From Solimicrobium sp040544425 (GTDB taxonomy: Bacteria; Pseudomonadota; Gammaproteobacteria; Burkholderiales; Burkholderiaceae_D), in NCBI GenBank assembly GCA_040544425.1, contig JBEONO010000021.1:1-64000 (forward strand): a stretch of DNA of 64,000 nucleotides. The letters run 5' to 3'. Position numbers and translations under genes: made by a program. Every line of letters begins with the position of its first letter. The stretch's first letter is position 1. This document shows, piece after piece, positions 53,020 to 62,254 of the stretch. The notes under the pieces are model-generated. The model ran no database searches. It saw nothing but the letters and a program-made list of their open reading frames with translations, and was not told where the DNA came from.

Positions 53020-56000
53020 ATGAATGAACATAGTCAGATCAACTCAAATCAATATTGGGACAGTCGATTTTCAGAAGATTGGGAAAGCTTTGAAGGGCCG
53101 AAACAATCTCGGTTCTTTTCGCGTCTGGCGCTGGCAAATCTGCCCGGCTGGTTAATTCGCGAAATCAAACGCGAGAAATTATCTGTGGTTGATTGGGGAT
53201 GTGCCCAAGGTGATGGCACCAACGAGTGGGCAAATTTAATTGATATCGATCAGCTGACTGGCGTTGATTTTTCGGGTATCGCGATTGCCACTGCGAAAGA
53301 GCGCTATCCGGAAATGCGCTTCATCAATCAAAACTGGTTGGATGAAAATGTCAATGATCCGATTAGTTATGACCTGGTTTTTTCATCCAATACTTTGGAA
53401 CACTTTCATCAACCCTTTGATGTGTTGAAAAGCCTGAGTCGATATGCCAGGAAGGCAATTATTCTGGCTTTGCCGTATAAAGAACTGGATCGGATAGACG
53501 AGCACTTTTATTCTTTTTTGCCTGACAACATACCAGTTCAATTGCCAAATGGTTTCTGTCTGATTTGGTCAAAAGTTATTGATTGCACTGAAATGCCGAA
53601 TACGCTCTGGGACGGAGACCAAATCTTTTTGGTGTATGCACAACCTGAGTGGCTATCCCAATTAAGTTTGTCTCTGTCCGAGATCGTGCTGGAGCAAACG
53701 GATAATGTCTCGGAAATCGCGAGACTATCGGACAGCCTGTCCGTCTCTGATCAAAGAATTGCTGACGCATCTCTGGATGCGGCGATGCAGGCGAAACAGG
53801 TTATGCAGGCGATGGAAGCAATGCAGGCGAAGCAAATCTCTGAACTTGAACTAGCTTTACAGCAACGCGGTCATCAATTAGAAGACCTTTCGCAAAACTT
53901 GGCGCAGCGTGACCAGGTTATTCATGATTTAAATTCGAAACTTGCTGAGATTTCACGTGCAAATGACGATGCCAAAGAAAATTTGAGCAAAGCTCACGAA
54001 GAAAATCAGCAACTTAGTTTCAGATTTAATCGCCTAAACGATCAAGCTATGGCGCTGTCGAATTGGGCAAATCAAATTAACTCGACCCCAATCAGATATG
54101 GTTTGAAAAAATTTCTTTTGAACCTGGCTCGTTCTACTTTCGGAGCGTTGCCAATAAATACGGGTCTCAAGTATAAATTACGGAATTGGATCAGGAAATC
54201 TCAGTCCGTCGTTGCTGCGACGAGCACCGGCAACACGACTGATGTGATTGCTGGACCGACTAACCCGGTTCACTTTGATCAAAATCAAGAACGGGACGTG
54301 CTATTTTTTTCCGTCATTGACTGGCATTTCCGCACTCAGCGTCCGCAGCAATTGGCAATGGGATTCGCGAAAGCTGGCGCACGGGTGTTTTATTTCAGCA
54401 ATCATTTTATCGATAGCGAAACGCCTGGCTACGCGATCGAACCTTTAGATGGTTCATCATCGATATTTCAGGTGAAGCTGCATATTAAAGGGGCTCCAGC
54501 AATTTACTTTGAACCGCCGACGATGCAGGCAGAAGCAATGTTGAAGCAAAGTTTTATCCGATTCGCCTTGGATTACTCGGTTATATCCAGCGTCGTGATG
54601 ATTGAGCACGCGTATTGGTATGGGTTGGTCAGATCGCTGCCGAATGCATTGATTTCCTATGACTGCATGGATCACCACGAAGGATTTGGTAACGTTCCCG
54701 AAAAACTGATTAATATCGAAAAAGATATGCTGCAACAGTGCGACCTTGTTGTGGTGACCTCCAGTTGGCTGAAAGATTTTGCGCAAGATTATTCGACCAG
54801 TATTGCGGTGATTCGGAATGCCTGTGACTTTGGCCATTTTTCAATCAGACCTTCGGAAATTTATTCAGATTCACAAGGCCGAAAAATTATTGGATATTAC
54901 GGTGCAATCGCAGAATGGTTTGATTTAGACATCGTTGCAAAGGTTGCAGGGACAAATCCCGATAAATTGGTACTCCTGGTTGGTGATGACACCGTCAACG
55001 CCAAGGCTAAACTTAGCCGATTCTCAAATATCGACTTTGTTGGGGAAGTGCCCTATCAAAATCTGCCGTTTTATTTATATGCCTTTGACGTCTGCATTTT
55101 GCCTTTCAAAGTGATACCGCTGACCTTGGCGACCAATCCGGTCAAAGTATATGAGTATTTGGCAGCAGGCAAACCTGTAGTCAGCATTGATTTGCCGGAG
55201 ATAGCGCAGTTTGGTCATACCGTGCAATGTGCAAAATCAGCTGACGAGTTTGTCGCGTTGATCAACCAGGAATTGGGATATGATGCCGAGCAAATCGAGC
55301 AACGCAAAAAATTTGCGGCACAACAAACCTGGGGAAAGCGAATTGTAGAAATACGTGACGCCGTTGCCGGTATTCAATGGCCAAAAATTAGCGTGGTTGT
55401 TCTGACCTACAACAATCTCGATTTAACCAAACAATGTTTAAACAGTTTGATTGACGTTTCGGATTATCCTAACTTTGAGATCATCGTTGTTGACAACGCC
55501 TCAAGCGATGAAACTCCTCAATATCTTCGTGAGTTCGCGCTCCTACATCCAGCTTGCAAAATAATTTTGAATGAAAAAAACCTTGGTTTTGCTGCCGGTA
55601 ACAACGTTGGACTTGCTGTAGCGACTGGTGATTACCTGGTGCTGCTAAATAACGATACAGTTGTGACACGCGGCTGGGCCTTATCTCTGATGCGCCATTT
55701 GCAATTTGACCAGTCAATCGGTCTGGTCGGACCCGTGACCAATAATATCGGCAATGAGGCCCGCATCGAAATGAAATACAGCGACTTGCAAGACATGCCT
55801 CTAGAGGCATTTCATCGCACAGTCAACAAAATGGGCCAAAAAATCGCTATTAAAAATGTCGCATTTTTCTGCGTAATGATGCCGCGTTCAACCTATGAAA
55901 AGTGTGGACCATTATGTGAAGATTACGGGCTTGGGTTTTTTGAAGACGACGATTATTGCAGACAAGTGGAGTCGGTCGGATTACAGATTGTGTGCGCGAG

Positions 56001-56148
56001 AGATGTTTTTGTTCACCATCAGTTATCCGCATCGTTCAATAAATTGCCAAGTAAATCAAGGCAAGAATTGATGGCGCGAAATAAGGCAATTTATGAGAGC
56101 AAATGGGGTACTTGGGAGCCACATGTCTATCAAAAAGAAGCGAATTGA
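53020..56148 (+). CDS. Methyltransferase / coiled coil / GT4-like / GT2 fusion protein
   Basis: A 1042-residue multidomain protein that starts one base after wzt. Residues about 1-210 are a SAM methyltransferase (motif I VVDWGCAQGDGT at 57-67, acidic GVDFS at 81-85, FSSNTLEHFHQPFDVL at 121-136). About 225-350 is a predicted coiled coil (QISELELALQQRGHQLEDL). A helical linker (360-392) leads to a GT4-like domain (about 425-780; IIGYYGAIAEWFDL, NPVKVYEYLAAGKPVVS). About 788-1035 is a GT2 domain (SVVVLTYNN, DNASSDET, NNDT). The methyltransferase plus coiled coil recalls WbdD, which caps chains and sets their length. The polymerase and terminator reading is inference. Confidence 0.85.
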   Translation: MNEHSQINSNQYWDSRFSEDWESFEGPKQSRFFSRLALANLPGWLIREIKREKLSVVDWGCAQGDGTNEWANLIDIDQLTGVDFSGIAIATAKERYPEMRFINQNWLDENVNDPISYDLVFSSNTLEHFHQPFDVLKSLSRYARKAIILALPYKELDRIDEHFYSFLPDNIPVQLPNGFCLIWSKVIDCTEMPNTLWDGDQIFLVYAQPEWLSQLSLSLSEIVLEQTDNVSEIARLSDSLSVSDQRIADASLDAAMQAKQVMQAMEAMQAKQISELELALQQRGHQLEDLSQNLAQRDQVIHDLNSKLAEISRANDDAKENLSKAHEENQQLSFRFNRLNDQAMALSNWANQINSTPIRYGLKKFLLNLARSTFGALPINTGLKYKLRNWIRKSQSVVAATSTGNTTDVIAGPTNPVHFDQNQERDVLFFSVIDWHFRTQRPQQLAMGFAKAGARVFYFSNHFIDSETPGYAIEPLDGSSSIFQVKLHIKGAPAIYFEPPTMQAEAMLKQSFIRFALDYSVISSVVMIEHAYWYGLVRSLPNALISYDCMDHHEGFGNVPEKLINIEKDMLQQCDLVVVTSSWLKDFAQDYSTSIAVIRNACDFGHFSIRPSEIYSDSQGRKIIGYYGAIAEWFDLDIVAKVAGTNPDKLVLLVGDDTVNAKAKLSRFSNIDFVGEVPYQNLPFYLYAFDVCILPFKVIPLTLATNPVKVYEYLAAGKPVVSIDLPEIAQFGHTVQCAKSADEFVALINQELGYDAEQIEQRKKFAAQQTWGKRIVEIRDAVAGIQWPKISVVVLTYNNLDLTKQCLNSLIDVSDYPNFEIIVVDNASSDETPQYLREFALLHPACKIILNEKNLGFAAGNNVGLAVATGDYLVLLNNDTVVTRGWALSLMRHLQFDQSIGLVGPVTNNIGNEARIEMKYSDLQDMPLEAFHRTVNKMGQKIAIKNVAFFCVMMPRSTYEKCGPLCEDYGLGFFEDDDYCRQVESVGLQIVCARDVFVHHQLSASFNKLPSKSRQELMARNKAIYESKWGTWEPHVYQKEAN

Positions 56149-56204
56149 GCCGTTCTTCAAATTTACTAACGATAGGTCACGCTGGCCCGGACAGAAAGTA
56201 ATTC

Positions 56205-57677
56205 ATGAATTTAATTGACTCAAAGGTACAGAGTGTTAGTTGGCACAATATCGGACGGTATCTTGTGCTGTTTCTAATTAGTTTTGTCGTTTTTTATCTG
56301 GGCGCGTACTACTCAGTGTCCCAATTTCTACCTACGGCAATTCCGGTCCATCACGACGATTATACTAACTACGCGCTTAGATTCGGCCACCTGTCACTTG
56401 CAGTACGGCCCCTGTCTACCTTCCTGATCGCGTTATTTGCAACTGTCGATCCGAACGCGTTGATTTGGTCTACGCGGATTTTAGCTGTGACCTATGTATT
56501 TTTGTGTTTATGTTTATTTGATTTAATTGAGGACAAAAAAATATTGTGGGTCTCATTGATGTTCTGTTGTTTGATATTCTCTTCGCCGATGATTGGAGAG
56601 TACGCGCGTTATACAGGAATGATTACTCACCTGCTTTCTGGGTGTTTGGGAATTATGGCAATACTTCTCCTTGGTCGTGCGTTCGAGTCAAATTCGGTAT
56701 TGCTGGCTGTATCGGCGTCTTTATGTATTGGATTATCAGTTCTTGCCAAAGAAGATTTTGTTGTCTTATATTTATTTTCATTTTGCTACTTTGGTTTAAA
56801 AAAGACATCCACAAACAAGGTAAGGTTGACCGGATTCGTTGGCCTTGTTTTTGCGATACTGTACATGCTAGTAGTGAAGTACTTTTCGAATACCCAGTTT
56901 CTTGGCGTCCTGACAGAACAGTCCTCGTATTTTATTAACCTGCACCCAGTATCTTTAGCGAAAACAGTGCTCACGTATTTGTCCGGGGCAAACCATCCTG
57001 CAATGATTTTTCATGGTAATTTAGTAATTGTTCTGTTTGTTATGTCAATAGTATTGGGTTTATTTATCAATCGCGAAAGCTCCTCGAAACTTTTCTATTT
57101 CATAGGGTGTGCCCTTTGTGTGATTGCACCATATTCAGTGTTACCGAATCATGTGAATGCGTATTACGAATTTATTTGGCTACCCTTTCTATATTTTGCT
57201 GGGTATTTCGCGATCAATGGTGTTTTCGCGACGGTGCCAACTTGTGTTAAGGGCCATTTTGTTTTTGGCATGGCATTAATCCTGTTCCAAATTGCGCTTG
57301 CTGTTTTTGTTGTTAAAAACGAGATTCCTGGCAGGAAAAGTGTGGCAAATTGGTATGATGAGCGTGCGCAATCAAATACGCATGTATTTTCAAAAATACT
57401 TGCGGGAAGTAAAGGCAACAATGAGCGGGATATTATTTGCATTATTGGCGCTGATAGATTTTCTCCTTGGTATATGCATGACGGCGGTTACTTATCTTCG
57501 GTTATGAAATTGAAAAACAAATGGTTAGTTCTTCTTCCAGACAGTTCAGACGAATTGTCGGGCTTTAAAATGGGAGCCGATGCCTCTCACGGTATGGTTT
57601 CCATTGATTCAGATTTGAAAAGTGCAAATCCAATTTGTAGCGCTGTAATAAATTTGAAAGCGCCGAATGACCGCTAA
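56205..57677 (+). CDS. Multi-spanning membrane protein, possible GT-C glycosyltransferase
   Basis: 490 residues with about ten membrane segments and a soluble C-terminal end (about 380-490). After TM1 there is VHHDDYTNYALRF, a pair of Asp in the first outer loop as seen in GT-C glycosyltransferases. I cannot assign a family. It could be a GtrC-like serotype transferase working with the GtrA- and GtrB-like proteins downstream, or a polymerase. The DNA is visibly more AT-rich than the window average, which suggests gain from elsewhere. The end overlaps the next gene by 11 bp. Confidence 0.6.
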   Translation: MNLIDSKVQSVSWHNIGRYLVLFLISFVVFYLGAYYSVSQFLPTAIPVHHDDYTNYALRFGHLSLAVRPLSTFLIALFATVDPNALIWSTRILAVTYVFLCLCLFDLIEDKKILWVSLMFCCLIFSSPMIGEYARYTGMITHLLSGCLGIMAILLLGRAFESNSVLLAVSASLCIGLSVLAKEDFVVLYLFSFCYFGLKKTSTNKVRLTGFVGLVFAILYMLVVKYFSNTQFLGVLTEQSSYFINLHPVSLAKTVLTYLSGANHPAMIFHGNLVIVLFVMSIVLGLFINRESSSKLFYFIGCALCVIAPYSVLPNHVNAYYEFIWLPFLYFAGYFAINGVFATVPTCVKGHFVFGMALILFQIALAVFVVKNEIPGRKSVANWYDERAQSNTHVFSKILAGSKGNNERDIICIIGADRFSPWYMHDGGYLSSVMKLKNKWLVLLPDSSDELSGFKMGADASHGMVSIDSDLKSANPICSAVINLKAPNDR

Positions 57678-58764
57678 ATATCTGGGAGATTTAACAAACA
57701 GCCGCGAAAATAATCTGACTTTTATTCGTTTCATTTGTGCGTGTATGGTCATTTATGGACATTCCTATGCGCTTAGTAGAGCGGGAGGCGCTGACTGGGT
57801 TGTCCACCTGACCGGCTACGCTTTCTCTGGTGGCGTTGCCGTTGATTTGTTCTTTTTAATTAGTGGGTATCTGGTCACGGCAAGTATCATAAACAGCGGA
57901 ATTTTCAAATATACCGCGTCAAGAATTTTGCGAATATACCCAGCTCTACTAGTTAGCATGACTTTGATTGTCTTTGTTCTTGGTGCGGCGGTAACAACTC
58001 TATCCATTGGTGAGTACTATACAAAAAGCGAAGTATGGTCTTACTTTTTGGATTTGGTCATGACGATCAGGTCACACTTTTTTTTGCCTGGTGTATTTAA
58101 GGAAAATATCGATGCTGCGGTTAATGGATCGATCTGGTCGGTGTTGATTGAAGTTCGATGTTACCTTATTTTGGCGCTAGTATATTTGATGGGTTTACTA
58201 AAAACTCCAGCCAGATTCAATGCGTTCTTTTTTATTTCCTTGATAGTATTTTGGATGAACCCAAATTATTTGCCCGCTTTTGCAAGCGGCACAACCGCAT
58301 CGCATGTTTGTTTCCTGTTTTCAGTTGGTGTATTTATTTACATGAATCGATCACACGTGCCGGTAGGCGCATATTCAATTCTTATCGCGGTTTTGTTTTG
58401 TGCTGTAACACTTGGCACTCCTGGCTTCCAGTACGCGTATATTTTTTTGTTGGTATCGATGTTTTTGTCATGTTCTTTTGGGACACAATTTTCCTGGTTT
58501 GATCGCATCGGCGATTATTCGTTTGGTATATATCTATACGGTTGGCCAATACAGCAACTCGTTGTCCATTTTAAGCCGGACGTGAGCCCAATGATGGACG
58601 CAGTTATCTCAATTCCACTGGCTATCCTTTTAGGTTTTCTTTCTTGGACTTATATTGAAAATCCTGTAATGCAAATGAAACCACAAATATTTTCTTTTTT
58701 CGCGACACGAACTCACATAAAACCCTTTAATAAGATATTCAGGAATAACAATGGCACACCTTAA
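57667..58764 (+). CDS. Acyltransferase 3 family membrane protein (OafA-like)
   Basis: A membrane O-acyltransferase, 365 residues with about ten membrane segments. The family start is FIRFICACMVIYGHSYAL (with the conserved R and H), followed by VAVDLFFLISGYLV. The later SIWSVLIEVRCYL also fits. These enzymes acetylate sugars in O-antigens, so it probably decorates this glycan. It is AT-rich like its upstream neighbour and overlaps both neighbours (11 and 14 bp). No separate SGNH domain is present. Confidence 0.88.
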   Translation: MTAKYLGDLTNSRENNLTFIRFICACMVIYGHSYALSRAGGADWVVHLTGYAFSGGVAVDLFFLISGYLVTASIINSGIFKYTASRILRIYPALLVSMTLIVFVLGAAVTTLSIGEYYTKSEVWSYFLDLVMTIRSHFFLPGVFKENIDAAVNGSIWSVLIEVRCYLILALVYLMGLLKTPARFNAFFFISLIVFWMNPNYLPAFASGTTASHVCFLFSVGVFIYMNRSHVPVGAYSILIAVLFCAVTLGTPGFQYAYIFLLVSMFLSCSFGTQFSWFDRIGDYSFGIYLYGWPIQQLVVHFKPDVSPMMDAVISIPLAILLGFLSWTYIENPVMQMKPQIFSFFATRTHIKPFNKIFRNNNGTP

Positions 58765-59857
58765 AGCAATCAACGACTTATTGAGACACAACCATTTCCT
58801 CGACGCGCAATTTAAAAACGTCTTTGACAGTTTTTTAAGTCGCGGGTGGTATGTATTGGGGTCTGAGGTCACCGCTTTCGAAAAAGAATTTGCTGAATAT
58901 TGCGGTGTTAATTTCGCCGTAGGGGTTGCAGACGGCACCGAGGCTCTGGAGCTGGCGCTGCGCGCAATGCAAGTCGGACCTGGCGACAAAGTCGCTCTGG
59001 TTGCCAATGCTGGTGGTTATGGAACCATCGCCTTGAATTCTATCGGTGCAATTCCGGTTTATGTAGATGTAGAAATTGACACATTTAATATGGATGTGCA
59101 GGCATTATCAAAAGCCATCGATGAAAACGACATCAGGTCAATTATCGTCACCCATCTGTACGGACGATTGGCTAACATAGACGAAATTACCAAGATCGCC
59201 GCATTGAAAAATATTAAACTTATTGAAGATTGTGCTCAGGCACATGGCGCTATCTTAAATGGAAAGAAAGCTGGTTCTTGGGGAGATATTGCCAGCTTCA
59301 GTTTTTACCCGACAAAAAATCTGGGCGCCCTTGGTGATGGCGGTGCACTTGTGTGTAATAACGCTGAAACAGCCAAGCTCGTTAAGCAATTGCGGCAATA
59401 CGGTTGGGAAACCAAGTATTGTTCAACCAAGCCGTTTGGAAGAAACAGTCGTCTGGATGAATTGCAGGCAGCCTTTTTGCGCGTAAAGTTGCCCTATTTG
59501 GATGGATGGAACTTACGTCGCTGCGCAATTGCAGCTCTATATCATCAGGCAATAAAGCACAAGGACATCAAATTATCTGAGTATGCCAAGGGCTGCAATG
59601 TGGCGCACCTTTATGTGGTTCGAACCGAGTATCGTGACTCACTGTCCAAACATTTGCGTGACTGCGGGGTTCCACATGATATCCACTTTCCTGTTCCAGA
59701 CCATCAGCAACCTATGTTTGCAGATCGATTTGCAAACCTGCAACTTGAATCGACCGAACTGTTGGCAAAACAAGTTTTGACTTTGCCTTGTTTCCCAGAG
59801 ATGACAGATGATGAAGTCAGCTGGGTTTGCGAGATCGTCAACAAATGGAACCGATAA
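58751..59857 (+). CDS. DegT/DnrJ/EryC1 sugar aminotransferase, FdtB/QdtB-like
   Basis: A PLP-dependent transaminase, 368 residues, probably acting at C3 of a dTDP-3-keto-6-deoxyhexose. The PLP-binding Lys189 is in YPTKNLGALGDGGA, and Asp160 is in EDCAQAHGA. ADGTEALELALRAM is the usual phosphate-binding stretch. The partner ketoisomerase/acyltransferase gene downstream supports FdtB (Fuc3N) or QdtB (Qui3N) rather than a C4 enzyme such as WecE. Which product is formed depends on the isomerase. AGGAATAACA precedes the ATG. Confidence 0.88.
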   Translation: MAHLKAINDLLRHNHFLDAQFKNVFDSFLSRGWYVLGSEVTAFEKEFAEYCGVNFAVGVADGTEALELALRAMQVGPGDKVALVANAGGYGTIALNSIGAIPVYVDVEIDTFNMDVQALSKAIDENDIRSIIVTHLYGRLANIDEITKIAALKNIKLIEDCAQAHGAILNGKKAGSWGDIASFSFYPTKNLGALGDGGALVCNNAETAKLVKQLRQYGWETKYCSTKPFGRNSRLDELQAAFLRVKLPYLDGWNLRRCAIAALYHQAIKHKDIKLSEYAKGCNVAHLYVVRTEYRDSLSKHLRDCGVPHDIHFPVPDHQQPMFADRFANLQLESTELLAKQVLTLPCFPEMTDDEVSWVCEIVNKWNR

Positions 59858-60813
59858 TGTTTTCATTGATCATTCCTGTCTATAAAAATCAAGGATCAAT
59901 TCCCGATCTGGTCGATGCCGTTGACAAGATGAATCAACAGCTCAATGATCAACTCGAAGTCGTGTTCGTTGTCGATGGTAGTCCTGATCAGTCTGCTCAA
60001 ATTTTGCAGACAATGTTGCAAGAGCGCAGTTTCAATTCGCGCCTGATTTTGTTATCGCGAAATTTCGGCTCGTTTTCGGCAATTCGGGTTGGTCTGCAAA
60101 ATGCGACCGGTAAATATTTTGCCGTCATGGCGGCAGACTTACAGGAACCGCCTGAATTGATTTTGAATTTTTTTCAGATATTGAGTGGTAATGATACCGA
60201 TGTCGTAATTGGAACCAGAGAGGCAAGAGCTGACCCCTTGTACACACGATTATCGGCCAATTTGTTTTGGGCGACCTATCGAAAACTGATCGTTCCGCAA
60301 ATGCCATTAGGCGGCGTGGATATTTTTGGTTGCAACCTGGCGTTTCGAGATTGCTTGCTGGCGTGTGAAGAGACAAATACGTCGTTGATTGCTCTAATTT
60401 TCTGGTTAGGCTTCCGGCGCAAGCAAGTGGCGTATAAACGGCTGGAACGAGTACACGGACAATCTGCCTGGACTTTAAAGAAAAAAGTAAACTATTTGAT
60501 GGACAGTGTGTTTGCCTTTACTGATCTACCGATTAAATTTTTACTCGCGCTTGGTGCCGTTGGCGTTTTCGTATCAGCCTTGTTCGGTTCCGTGATACTG
60601 ATTGCACGCTTGACTGGATTACTGAATGTTCCCGGTTATGCCACCACTATTTTATTAATCTTGTTTTTTGGCGGCATTAATACCTTTGGTTTGGGCCTGG
60701 TCGGGTCCTACGCATGGCGGGGTTATGAAAACACCAAACGACGACCTCAAGCCATCGTGCTGCGAGAAATGATATTTAAAAATAAGCATGAGCTAACCGA
60801 ACTAAAGGAATAA
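59857..60813 (+). CDS. GT2 polyprenyl-phosphate glycosyltransferase, GtrB/DPM1-like
   Basis: Transfers a sugar from its nucleotide form to undecaprenyl phosphate on the cytoplasmic face. It has 318 residues. The GT2 domain (about 1-225) has FSLIIPVYKN, VFVVDGSPDQS and MAADLQEPPEL (DxD-like). Two C-terminal membrane segments (about 228-252 and 262-290) end in FFGGINTFGLGLVGSYAWR, typical of GtrB-like proteins. I start at 59857 (TAATG overlap with the aminotransferase). A GtrA-like gene two places downstream completes a likely GtrA/GtrB pair. The sugar is unknown. Confidence 0.88.
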   Translation: MFSLIIPVYKNQGSIPDLVDAVDKMNQQLNDQLEVVFVVDGSPDQSAQILQTMLQERSFNSRLILLSRNFGSFSAIRVGLQNATGKYFAVMAADLQEPPELILNFFQILSGNDTDVVIGTREARADPLYTRLSANLFWATYRKLIVPQMPLGGVDIFGCNLAFRDCLLACEETNTSLIALIFWLGFRRKQVAYKRLERVHGQSAWTLKKKVNYLMDSVFAFTDLPIKFLLALGAVGVFVSALFGSVILIARLTGLLNVPGYATTILLILFFGGINTFGLGLVGSYAWRGYENTKRRPQAIVLREMIFKNKHELTELKE

Positions 60814-60816
60814 TCA

Positions 60817-61752
60817 ATGTCAACTTCCATTCACTCCAGCGCAATTTGCGAGTCCAAAAATATTGGCAGCAATACGAAAGTAGGGGCATTTGCGCGCATT
60901 TTATCCAATGCCGTGATCGGTGAAGACTGCGCGATCGGTGACGGCGTATTTATTGAAAATGATGTGGTGATAGGTGACCGAGTAACGCTGAATCTGGGCG
61001 TTAAAATTCTGGATGGGGTAGTCCTGGAAAACGATACGACTATTGGTCCCAACGTTACCTTCGCCAATGACCTTAGACCAGCGGGCAAGAGTCACTCAAA
61101 AGAGCTGAAACAAACTACTGTCTGCTCCGGCGCGACTGTTCATGCAAATGCAACCGTCCTGTCAGGTTTGGTCATCGGTAAATTTGCTGTAGTTGGGGCT
61201 GCTGCGGTTGTCACTCAATCTGTTCCACCATATGCAATCGTGGTTGGCAATCCTGCAGTCATTACAGGTTATGTAAACTCACATCTTCCTGTTATGGATG
61301 TCGAAAGTAAACCACCATTAGATAAAGAACGCATTATCTCCACCAGAGTACGCGGCGTCACCTTGCATCAATTCAATCATGTGACCGATTTACGAGGCAG
61401 CTTATCGGTTGGAGAATTTGAAAAGGAAATTCCCTTTTTTCCAAAACGCTATTTTTTGGTTTTTGATGTTCCCAACGAAAAAACGCGCGGACAGCACGCA
61501 CATAAAAAGTGTCATCAATTTCTGATCTGTGTGAAGGGACAATGCTCTGTTGTTGCTGATGACGGTAGTTCACGTCAAGAATTTGTGCTGGATTCACCGT
61601 CCAAGGGTATTTATCTGCCGCCGATGATTTGGGGTACGCAATACAAGTATTCCTCGGATTCGATTCTATTGGTGTTTGCGTCTGATTATTACGAGGCTGA
61701 GGATTACGTACGTGATTACGATGAATTCAAAGACCTATTGGGTGGCGCTTGA
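60817..61752 (+). CDS. Bifunctional acyltransferase/3,4-ketoisomerase, WxcM-like
   Basis: A fusion of two dTDP-sugar enzymes, 311 residues. Residues about 1-155 are a hexapeptide-repeat acyltransferase (VIGEDCAIGDGVFIENDVVI; VVGNPAVITGY). About 175-308 is a cupin-type FdtA/QdtA ketoisomerase with RGQHAHKKCHQF (His227, His229, His233). WxcM of Xanthomonas has this same order. The ketoisomerase half would turn dTDP-4-keto-6-deoxyglucose into the 3-keto form for the aminotransferase, and the acyltransferase half would N-acylate the amino sugar. AAGGAATAATC precedes the ATG. Confidence 0.9.
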   Translation: MSTSIHSSAICESKNIGSNTKVGAFARILSNAVIGEDCAIGDGVFIENDVVIGDRVTLNLGVKILDGVVLENDTTIGPNVTFANDLRPAGKSHSKELKQTTVCSGATVHANATVLSGLVIGKFAVVGAAAVVTQSVPPYAIVVGNPAVITGYVNSHLPVMDVESKPPLDKERIISTRVRGVTLHQFNHVTDLRGSLSVGEFEKEIPFFPKRYFLVFDVPNEKTRGQHAHKKCHQFLICVKGQCSVVADDGSSRQEFVLDSPSKGIYLPPMIWGTQYKYSSDSILLVFASDYYEAEDYVRDYDEFKDLLGGA

Positions 61753-62144
61753 GGCGCTGGATTGACTGGGTTCTCAATCAAAGAGTTTTGCGATTTTTAA
61801 TAACGGGAACTCTGAACACGCTATTGACCTACCGCCTTTATCTGCTGTTTAAGACAGTCTTAAACTACCAGCTTGCTTATTTTCTGTCCTATATTGTCGG
61901 TATATTATTCACGTATGTGATGAGCTCGCTGTTCGTATTTAAGAGCCCGATATCTTTATTGACCTTTATTCGATTCCCTCTGGTGTACGTTGTTCAGTAT
62001 TTTTTTGGCGCGATCATCCTGGCCCTTGCTGTCAAAATATTGGGCGTATCAGAAAACATTGCTCCACTCATTGTGATTGTGTTTACGTTGCCAATCACCT
62101 ATCTATTGAGCAAATTTTTTTTATTAAAAAGTAATCAGAAGTGA
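61749..62144 (+). CDS. GtrA-like flippase
   Basis: A small membrane protein of the GtrA family, 131 residues with four membrane segments. It has RFLITGTLNTLLTY, then LSYIVGILFTYVMSSLFVFKS, and ends ITYLLSKFFLLK, all typical. GtrA proteins are thought to flip polyprenyl-linked glucose across the inner membrane. It starts with TTG overlapping the stop of the upstream gene (TTGA). With the GtrB-like gene at 59857 it makes a likely two-gene module, split by the WxcM-like gene. Confidence 0.87.
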   Translation: MRRWIDWVLNQRVLRFLITGTLNTLLTYRLYLLFKTVLNYQLAYFLSYIVGILFTYVMSSLFVFKSPISLLTFIRFPLVYVVQYFFGAIILALAVKILGVSENIAPLIVIVFTLPITYLLSKFFLLKSNQK

Positions 62145-62254
62145 TGAATAAAAAATATTTGCAAATGGTCAGCGCAGTTTCACCGTGTCGTGACGGGTAT
62201 TCTTCTGGCCGAATTATTGAAGTAGTCCGAAACCAGTTGATGCTATGCGCCTAG
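62144..62254 (+). CDS. Possible 36-residue coupled small ORF
   Basis: A short frame from the ATG overlapping the GtrA-like stop (TGATG) to a TAG at 62252. It overlaps the next gene start (62245) by 10 bp. It could couple translation of GtrA and the following glycosyltransferase or be a degraded gene remnant (VSAVSPCRDGYSSGRI). The protein is not recognisable. Confidence 0.25.
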   Translation: MNKKYLQMVSAVSPCRDGYSSGRIIEVVRNQLMLCA

